Below, piece after piece: positions 1 through 4,662 of a stretch of 6,231 nt of DNA. Position 1 is the first letter of the stretch; the number at the start of each line of letters is the position of its first letter. Made by a program: the position numbers and the translations under genes. The notes under the pieces are model-generated. The model was given only the letters and a program-made list of their open reading frames with translations. It did no database searches and was not told the DNA's origin. This DNA is from Solirubrobacterales bacterium (GTDB taxonomy: Bacteria; Actinomycetota; Thermoleophilia; Solirubrobacterales; 70-9), in assembly GCA_030835185.1 (NCBI GenBank), contig JAUQWL010000152.1, positions 1-6,231 on the forward strand, written 5' to 3'.

Positions 1-177
1 GGCCGCCAGCGTCTTTCCCGACCCGGTCGGAGCACAGATCAAGGTGTGATCGCCGGACGAAATCGCCCGCCAGCCCTCTCCCTGGGCAGGAGTCGCCGCC
101 TCGAAAGAAGCCTCAAACCAGCGCCGGACCTCCGGACTGAACGGGGCAAGGGGATCCTGGGTCGATTCAGCGGCCAT
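1..177 (-). CDS. lhr: Lhr-like DEAD/DEAH-box ATP-dependent helicase, N-terminal fragment
   Basis: Reading leftward from ATG at 177-175, the frame is open for 59 codons and leaves the window at base 1, so only the N-terminus is present. The peptide shows the start typical of Lhr (large helicase-related) proteins: a short variable lead, then FSPEVRRWF (residues 13-21), a Q-motif-like TPAQ (29-32) followed by GW, and a Walker A/motif I, APTGSGKT (49-56), with the nucleotide-binding Lys at 55. Lhr proteins are large superfamily 2 3'-5' helicases linked to DNA repair; that role is family knowledge. The frame is also open upstream to about base 530, but it has no ATG or GTG there and only one TTG, at 183, so ATG 177 is the best start. 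A weak GGG precedes it by 6 nt. It diverges from the polysaccharide genes and is probably functionally separate. Another Lhr-like SF2 helicase remains possible because motifs Ia-VI are outside the window. Confidence 0.85.
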   Translation of the reverse strand, partial: MAAESTQDPLAPFSPEVRRWFEASFEAATPAQGEGWRAISSGDHTLICAPTGSGKTLAA

Positions 178-380
178 CTTCAACCCACTGAGACTACGCC
201 CCCGGCTCCCGATTCCCGCGAACCCCTCCCTGACCCACTCTGCGACAAGTCCCGTATCGTTTCCAGAAGCCTGGTTGAGGTCTGCCGTCGATGTCCTGGC
301 GGAGACGTCCGGACAGGCGGAGCGGTTAAGAAGAATCGACTCGCGCAGGCTATGGTTCGGAGGCTGGCAGGATGGCTTCG

Positions 381-417
381 GTCGCCTTTCATCAGGGCCG
401 GATGCCCCAGTGGCGAC
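381..417. other. Possible structured RNA hairpin in the divergent region
   Basis: GTCGCC (381-386) pairs perfectly with GGCGAC (412-417). Inside it GGGC (395-398) pairs with GCCC (404-407) around a 5-nt loop, giving a two-tier hairpin with an asymmetric internal loop of 8 and 4 nt. A C(TTCG)G tetraloop motif at 376-381 could form a small competing stem over 373-384. There is no T-run, so it is not a classical terminator. It could lie in the leader of either flanking gene. In GC-rich DNA such stems also arise by chance, hence the low confidence. Confidence 0.25.
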
Positions 418-559
418 ATCAACTCGCCCCCGGTTCTTCGCCTCCGAGTGTGCTCGAACGACTAAGATCAGGGAAAGTTGTGTACGAAACGCTCCTTTCG
501 GGGTTTTCGATGGTTGCAGATTCGCATGAACCGGTCACCCCGTAGCTAAATGGCTTACC

Positions 560-565
560 AGGAGG
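560..565 (+). promoter_or_regulatory. Shine-Dalgarno AGGAGG supporting the TTG start at 570
   Basis: A perfect AGGAGG ends only 4 nt before TTG 570. This is a strong site at a rather short spacing. It is the main reason to prefer TTG 570 over the in-frame ATG at 675, which has only a GGGG about 12 nt upstream. The same bases also lie inside a tiny upstream reading frame that starts at ATG 550. Confidence 0.65.
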
Positions 566-569
566 GCTC

Positions 570-2054
570 TTGAGCCAGGATTCCAACCGCAGCACCGCCG
601 GAAACTCGCACCTCTTATTGCCGCGAGATTCGGACCTGAACGGATCTCCTGACTATGCGGGGAATCTCGACTCCATGGTCCGCATCAGAAGGTGGGGTCT
701 TGCACTCGCGGACGCCGCCGGAATCAGTGCCGGCATTGCTGCGGCGGCCATCTTCGGCAAGATCGGGTCCGAGAACCTCATTTGGGGAGTCCTTGCGATC
801 CCGATGTGGATCTTCGTCGCCAAGCTCTACAACCTCTATGACCGGGACCACCGGAGAATCACCCACGAAACTTCAGATGAGATCCCGGCGCTGATCGCCA
901 CCGCCGCGATCACTCTGGTTCTCGTCAAGCTGGTTTCGGAGATCTTCGCGTCAGGTGTCCTCCCGAGTTCGGCCCTGGTGATCGCCGGCTCGACCTCGGT
1001 CTTCTTCATCATTGCCCTGCGCTCGGTCGTCAGGCGTATCTACTTCAAGATCGCAGACCGCGAACGCACGATCATCGTGGGCACCGGCCCCAAAGCGGCA
1101 CTGGTCGCCCGCCGCCTTCGCAGGCAGGCAGGCAAGCAGATAGATCTGCTCGGTTTCGTCTCCTCGAATGGTGGTGACGAAAACAGTGACCCATTTTCCG
1201 ACGTTGACCTCGAGAGGCTCGGCGACACCGCGGAACTGGGTCCCGCCACCGGCCGGAACCGGATTTCCCGCGTGGTGATCGCCGATGACGATCTCTCCGC
1301 AAGGGAAACCGGAAGGATCATCAACGTCTGCCGGCAGTCTCAGGTGTCGGTGACGCTGGTTCCCGCGAACCAGGAGGTACTCGGGCCGGGTACGGAGCTC
1401 AACCGCATGGCCGGCGTGCCGATGCTCGATTTCCACTTCAGCGTTCCGCCACGGTCGACCCTGGCGATCAAGCGCGTCATCGACCTCGTCTTCGCAGTCG
1501 TCATCCTCGTGCTCACCTCGCCGCTCCTGGTCCTGTCGGCAGTCGCGATCAAACTCGATTCGAAGGGCCCGGTCTTTTTCCGTCAGGTCAGGGTCGGCAA
1601 GGACGGTCGCCAGTTCAAGATATTCAAGCTTCGCACCATGATGGTCGATGCCGAAGAGCGTCTGGACGAACTCATCGACCTCGACGCACTCGAAGAACCG
1701 GCTTTCAAAATCGAGAACGATCCCAGGGTCACCAGGGTCGGCTCCATTCTCAGGCGCACCAGCCTCGACGAGCTCCCCCAGTTCATCAATGTCCTGCGGG
1801 GGGAGATGTCGATGGTCGGACCACGTCCGGAAGAAGTGGCGGTAGTAGCGCTTTATGACGAGCGCCAGCGGGAACGACTTGCGGTGAAGCCCGGACTGAC
1901 CGGACCGATGCAGGTCGCGGGTCGCGGCGATCTCGGTTTCGAGGAGCGGCTCGCAATGGAGCGGGACTATCTGGACAACCTGACGATCACCGGCGATATT
2001 TCAATCCTGATTCGTACCCCGCGCGCAGTGATCAAGGGTCACGGCGCTTTCTGA
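570..2054 (+). CDS. Polyprenyl glycosylphosphotransferase (exopolysaccharide-initiating sugar-1-phosphate transferase)
   Basis: A 494-residue membrane enzyme predicted to move a sugar 1-phosphate from a UDP-sugar to undecaprenyl phosphate on the inner face of the membrane, the committed step of lipid-linked glycan synthesis. Order: a polar lead (1-40); four hydrophobic helices at about 42-62, 69-87, 105-125 and 133-152; a Rossmann-like domain starting TIIVGTGPKA (167-176) and reaching about 290; then the bacterial sugar transferase domain (297-494). That domain has KRVIDLVFA (301-309), the membrane re-entrant helix with Ser-Pro at 317-318, FKLRTM (352-357), the Asp-Glu catalytic dyad D400-E401 in TSLDELPQ, MVGPRP (415-420) and KPGLTG (440-445). 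The length and four-helix layout match the long WbaP/WcaJ/CpsE-type class rather than the short PglC type. The sugar (Glc, Gal or another) cannot be read from sequence. It starts at TTG 570 behind AGGAGG; ATG 675 would remove 35 non-conserved residues. It is followed after 51 nt by a glycosyltransferase, probably co-transcribed. Confidence 0.93.
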   Translation: MSQDSNRSTAGNSHLLLPRDSDLNGSPDYAGNLDSMVRIRRWGLALADAAGISAGIAAAAIFGKIGSENLIWGVLAIPMWIFVAKLYNLYDRDHRRITHETSDEIPALIATAAITLVLVKLVSEIFASGVLPSSALVIAGSTSVFFIIALRSVVRRIYFKIADRERTIIVGTGPKAALVARRLRRQAGKQIDLLGFVSSNGGDENSDPFSDVDLERLGDTAELGPATGRNRISRVVIADDDLSARETGRIINVCRQSQVSVTLVPANQEVLGPGTELNRMAGVPMLDFHFSVPPRSTLAIKRVIDLVFAVVILVLTSPLLVLSAVAIKLDSKGPVFFRQVRVGKDGRQFKIFKLRTMMVDAEERLDELIDLDALEEPAFKIENDPRVTRVGSILRRTSLDELPQFINVLRGEMSMVGPRPEEVAVVALYDERQRERLAVKPGLTGPMQVAGRGDLGFEERLAMERDYLDNLTITGDISILIRTPRAVIKGHGAF

Positions 2055-2081
2055 GACCGACTCCGGCCGCCCGGTTGAAAA

Positions 2082-2105
2082 CTGGACCCCGGCTTGGACC
2101 CCTTC
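2082..2105 (+). repeat. Imperfect 12-bp tandem repeat just before the GT2 start
   Basis: Two adjacent 12-bp units (2082-2093 and 2094-2105) share TGGACCCC and match at 9 of 12 positions. The repeat ends directly at ATG 2106. Each copy offers a GGA as a weak ribosome contact, one placed for TTG 2094 and one for ATG 2106, which makes the start ambiguous. It may simply be a small slippage duplication. Confidence 0.5.
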
Positions 2106-2978
2106 ATGAACGAGCCTGAACTGGAAATCGTCATCGTCAGCCACGGGGCCAAGAGCCTGTTGAGGCGCTGCCTCGAATCGCTCCGCGACCACCCCTCCCG
2201 ACGAAGCACCCGGGTGAGCGTTGTGGACAGCGGGAGCGTGGACGGCACCCCCGACATGGTCGCGCGGGAGTTTCCCGAGATCCGTCTCGTACGCCGCGAG
2301 AACATCGGCTTTTCCGCAGCGAACAACCTGATTCTGAAAGAGACCCCTGCCCCGTTCACGCTGCTGCTGAACCCGGATACCGTGGTCCACGAGGGTGCCA
2401 TCGACAGCTCACTGAACCGCATTGAGACTGATCCTTCAGTCGGAATGGTCGGCTGCCGTCTCGTGACCGAGTCCGGAGAGCTCGACCACGCCTGCAAGCG
2501 GTCGTTTCCAACCCCACTCGGAGCCCTGGCGCACTTCACCGGGATCGGACGGAAGCCCGATGCCCCTGACAGCCTTTCCCAGTACAGGGTGACCGATCTG
2601 GGTGAGTATGAGGCTGGCGAAGTCGACGCCATCAACGGTGCCTACATGCTGGTACGTCGCGAAGCCTTGCTTGAGGTCGGGCTACTCGACGAAGGCTACT
2701 GGCTCTACATGGAGGACCTCGACTGGTGCCGCCGCTTCTGGGTCGCCGGTTGGAAGGTCTTCTATGACCCCGCCGGAACGGTGCTTCACGTCAAGGGGGG
2801 CTCGAGCGGCAAGCGGCGCGGCTTCCGTCAGGAGGTCGCCTTCCACCGCGGGATGGGACGCTTCTACCGGCGCTTCGACGCGCCTGGCAAACCGACCGTA
2901 ATCAATCTGGCCGTTTACCTGGGTATCGGAGCGAAGCTGGCGGCAAGTCTGCTCGTGGCACAGCTGCACAAGGCTTGA
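2106..2978 (+). CDS. Family 2 glycosyltransferase (GT-A fold, rhamnosyltransferase-like)
   Basis: A 290-residue inverting GT2 enzyme, likely adding a later sugar to the lipid-linked glycan on the cytoplasmic side. Motifs, numbered from ATG 2106: the first strand EIVIVSHG (7-14); VDSGSVDGT (40-48), the usual V-D-N-G-S nucleotide-binding motif with Asn replaced by Ser; NIGFSAANN (66-74); LLNPDT (87-92), the DXD-equivalent; NGAYMLVRREAL (177-188); YMEDLDWCRR (201-210) with the likely catalytic Glu-Asp pair E203-D204; and HVKGGSSG (228-235). This set matches the WbbL/rhamnosyltransferase-like GT2 group, but donor and acceptor are not readable. A hydrophobic stretch near the C-terminus (about 264-286) may anchor it to the membrane. 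An in-frame TTG at 2094 would add LDPF; ATG 2106 is preferred because the family fold begins right after it, though neither start has a strong Shine-Dalgarno site. It lies 51 nt after the glycosylphosphotransferase on the same strand with no terminator between, suggesting one operon. Confidence 0.9.
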   Translation: MNEPELEIVIVSHGAKSLLRRCLESLRDHPSRRSTRVSVVDSGSVDGTPDMVAREFPEIRLVRRENIGFSAANNLILKETPAPFTLLLNPDTVVHEGAIDSSLNRIETDPSVGMVGCRLVTESGELDHACKRSFPTPLGALAHFTGIGRKPDAPDSLSQYRVTDLGEYEAGEVDAINGAYMLVRREALLEVGLLDEGYWLYMEDLDWCRRFWVAGWKVFYDPAGTVLHVKGGSSGKRRGFRQEVAFHRGMGRFYRRFDAPGKPTVINLAVYLGIGAKLAASLLVAQLHKA

Positions 2979-2995
2979 CGATCGGCAGGTTCGGC

Positions 2996-3028
2996 GCGTC
3001 CGGCAGGGATCAGCACCCGGCCGGGCGT
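2996..3028. terminator. GC-rich hairpin between convergent genes, candidate bidirectional terminator
   Basis: Bases 2996-3004 pair with 3020-3028 (9 bp including two G-T pairs on the plus strand). After an A/G mismatch, GGG 3006-3008 pairs with CCC 3016-3018 around a 7-nt loop. It occupies most of the 55-bp gap between the GT2 stop (2978) and the hydrolase stop (3034), where terminators for both are expected. No T-run follows on either strand, so it is not a textbook intrinsic terminator; T-less hairpins are common in high-GC actinobacteria. The stem is weaker on the minus strand, where the G-T pairs become A-C mismatches. Confidence 0.4.
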
Positions 3029-3033
3029 CGCAT

Positions 3034-4599
3034 CTACCTTCGCGAGCGCTTCACCACGCGGACAAGAGACTTCCATGCGGGCTTCGGCTTGAGTTGATCT
3101 CCAGCCTGGAAAAGGCCGGACGAGTAGCAGAAGTTGCAGGTTTCGACGTTGCGCCGAATATCCTTCCAAGCGAACCAGTACACCGACCGCAGGTTGAGAT
3201 ACCGGCGCATCTCGAGCATCAGATTGTAGCCCGAGGTCAGCTGCCTCGCCTGCTTTGACCGGTTGCCCATGCCGAAGACCGTGGCGCTGTCAGAGCCCCA
3301 GCCGATTTCGGTCACGTGCATCGGCGTTTTCCGGCCTCCATGCTGGATGAGGGTCTTTCTCACCTGTTTGAGGAGTCGTCGGAGTTGACCCGTGTTCGGT
3401 GTATACGGGTGAATGGCAACCGAGTCGAAGAACCTCCGCCCTCCCAGCCGGTAGATCTTGTCGATGAAACGAGCCGACTTCATCGCCCGGCCGGGTGTCT
3501 CACGCGGGCTTCCGAACAGTCCGCTCAGCATTACCTTGGAGTTTCCATCGGCTCCTTCGAGGACTCGGTGGGACGCCTTCAAGAGCTTCACGTAATTTCG
3601 CGGCGATACAGGGGTCGCGAAATAGAAAAAGTTGGCTTCGTTCCAGATCTGCCAGGTACGGATCGGGAGCTTGGGAACAGCAGGATTCTCGGTCCAGAAA
3701 TCACCTCGGGGGCCGTATCGCTGGACGGCGGCCCGGAGAAATGCGGCCCAACCCTGCCGCTGTTTCGAATTCTCGATCGGAAGCTTGGTCGGTTTGTTGG
3801 CGAAACCGGCCGGAGTCCCGTACATGATCGGGAGGACCCTCACACCAGCCGTGGCTGCGGCCCCAACGCTCGAGTCGATCGAACTCCAGTCATAGGCAGA
3901 CTGCGAATCAAGCTGAATCAGGTCCCAGCTGAAGGGCATCCGGTACGACTCGACGCCTCCTGCCGCCATGCGACTCGCGTCAGACTCGTCAATCGCATCG
4001 ATACTCATCATCCCGTAAAAGCCCTTCGGCGCACTCGTTTTCGATGCCACGGCGCTGCCGGCACCCAGAACCAACAGGAGGACCACGACGACGGCAAACG
4101 CCCCCAGGCGCGCCACCAGTCCCGTTCTGTCCGCTTCCCCGCCGGCCTGCTTCCGATAAGCAAAGCTCAGGATCAAACCGGTGACCAGAAGCAGAAGCAC
4201 GGTCAGCGAAAGGGCGGATGATCCGACCGCAGCGCCTCCGTCCGAGCCGGATCCTGTGTTCGAAGCCGCAACCGGTGCCGCGTTCAACTCGTCGCTTCCC
4301 TCATCCCCGCGGCTCGCGGCCCGCTCGGACGGCTTCGTCCCGGAACCGTCGTCACCACGCTTTCCTCCTCGTCCGGAAGCGGAATCTGCAGCCCCGGCCT
4401 TCCCGTCTGAATGAGAGCCCCCTGCGGCGGACGGTGAAACGGACGCTCCCCCGTTCGGCGAGCCGGACCCGTTGCCAGGGTTCGGTATAGGGTCGTAGCA
4501 GTATTCCGTACAGGCAGGCTGCTGGGCGGTCGCGACAGCAGGGGCGATCGCAAGCGCGAGCAGTACGAGCGACGCCAGAATCTGAATCCACTTCCTCAA
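3034..4599 (-). CDS. Membrane-tethered secreted glycoside hydrolase, clan GH-A, GH39/PslG-like
   Basis: A 521-residue protein, predicted to cleave a polysaccharide outside the cell. Order from the TTG start at 4599: a signal peptide (1-25, RK then a hydrophobic core, AxA-type site ATA before QQ); a short segment with Cys30 and Cys34; a Gly/Ser/Asp-rich linker (about 40-125); a membrane helix (about 129-147); a basic loop (RK 149-150, R158, R164); a second hydrophobic segment (about 166-184); then a TIM-barrel hydrolase domain from about 192. Catalytic signs: WNEAN (319-323) with acid/base E321 after strand 4, HPY (397-399), TEIGWGS (430-436) with nucleophile E431 after strand 7, and YWFAWKD (474-480) at strand 8. 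PslG, a GH39 enzyme of an exopolysaccharide locus, is the nearest functional analogue I can name; the exact GH family is uncertain. An in-frame start at 4695 exists, but TTG 4599 directly precedes the signal peptide and has GGGAG 7 nt upstream. It converges on the GT2 gene and diverges from the Wzy_C gene. The N-terminal part could be a formerly separate small membrane protein. Confidence 0.8.
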   Translation of the reverse strand: MRKWIQILASLVLLALAIAPAVATAQQPACTEYCYDPIPNPGNGSGSPNGGASVSPSAAGGSHSDGKAGAADSASGRGGKRGDDGSGTKPSERAASRGDEGSDELNAAPVAASNTGSGSDGGAAVGSSALSLTVLLLLVTGLILSFAYRKQAGGEADRTGLVARLGAFAVVVVLLLVLGAGSAVASKTSAPKGFYGMMSIDAIDESDASRMAAGGVESYRMPFSWDLIQLDSQSAYDWSSIDSSVGAAATAGVRVLPIMYGTPAGFANKPTKLPIENSKQRQGWAAFLRAAVQRYGPRGDFWTENPAVPKLPIRTWQIWNEANFFYFATPVSPRNYVKLLKASHRVLEGADGNSKVMLSGLFGSPRETPGRAMKSARFIDKIYRLGGRRFFDSVAIHPYTPNTGQLRRLLKQVRKTLIQHGGRKTPMHVTEIGWGSDSATVFGMGNRSKQARQLTSGYNLMLEMRRYLNLRSVYWFAWKDIRRNVETCNFCYSSGLFQAGDQLKPKPAWKSLVRVVKRSRR

Positions 4600-4606
4600 G
4601 TCTTGA

Positions 4607-4611
4607 CTCCC
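4607..4611 (-). promoter_or_regulatory. Shine-Dalgarno GGGAG for the hydrolase TTG start
   Basis: Read on the minus strand, GGGAG lies 7 nt before TTG 4599, which begins MRKWIQ and a signal peptide. This supports 4599 rather than the farther in-frame start at 4695, which would place 32 non-conserved residues before the signal peptide and overlap the divergent Wzy_C gene. Confidence 0.5.
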
Positions 4612-4652
4612 GACTCTCCATCTTCGATTGACAGTGCGAAAAAGCGCCTCGC

Positions 4653-4656
4653 AGGA
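4653..4656 (+). promoter_or_regulatory. Shine-Dalgarno AGGA for the Wzy_C TTG start at 4663
   Basis: AGGA ends 6 nt before TTG 4663. This is the best-placed ribosome site in the open frame upstream of the first membrane helix. The frame stays open farther upstream to an alternative TTG at 4603, which has no comparable site and lies very close to the hydrolase start. Confidence 0.45.
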
Positions 4657-4662
4657 CAGTAC

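Larger units (their letters stand above)
178..569. other. Divergent intergenic region, no gene recognised
   Basis: This 392-bp stretch separates the helicase start (minus) from the glycosylphosphotransferase start (plus). The open frames in it lack recognisable motifs, and the minus frame continuous with the helicase has no usable start. It should carry both promoters, but I find no convincing -35/-10 pair. Visible structure: a hairpin at 381-417; a GGCGGAG direct repeat (298-304 and 316-322) surrounding the palindrome GTCCGGAC (307-314); and a short CGAAA/TTTCG inverted repeat at 485-500. No tRNA, SRP RNA or known riboswitch could be matched. Confidence 0.6.

Noticed and set aside
301..345. 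tRNA-Ser-like start, GGAGACGTCC followed by GCGGAGCGGTTAAG
   Set aside because: No matching 3' acceptor strand, no anticodon stem around the CGA and no GGTTCGAATCC-type T arm follow at the right distance. The likeness ends after the D-arm-like bases.
391..417. Resemblance to the SRP RNA core, CAGGGCCGGA in a hairpin
   Set aside because: The conserved GGAAGGNAGCAG asymmetric loop of SRP RNA is absent, so the likeness is limited to a few GC-rich bases.
46..529. Plus-strand open frames of 139 and 84 residues in the left end and divergent region
   Set aside because: They are Arg/Pro/Ser-rich with no recognisable motif. The first runs antisense across the helicase N-terminus, and neither has a good ribosome site.
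178..530. Minus-strand frame continuous with the helicase, open for well over 100 codons upstream of ATG 177
   Set aside because: It contains no ATG or GTG and only one TTG, at 183. Its translation shows no known motif, so it is probably a chance open frame in GC-rich DNA.
4092..4160. Lipoprotein or LPXTG-type sorting signal in the hydrolase N-terminal part
   Set aside because: Cys30 is preceded by QPA rather than a lipobox Leu at -3, and no LPXTG-like motif precedes the helix at 129-147. Plain transmembrane anchoring is the simpler reading.
3316..4221. 301-residue plus-strand open frame antisense to the hydrolase
   Set aside because: The opposite strand carries clear catalytic motifs and a signal peptide. 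This frame gives an Arg/Gly/His-rich peptide with no family signature and is a shadow.
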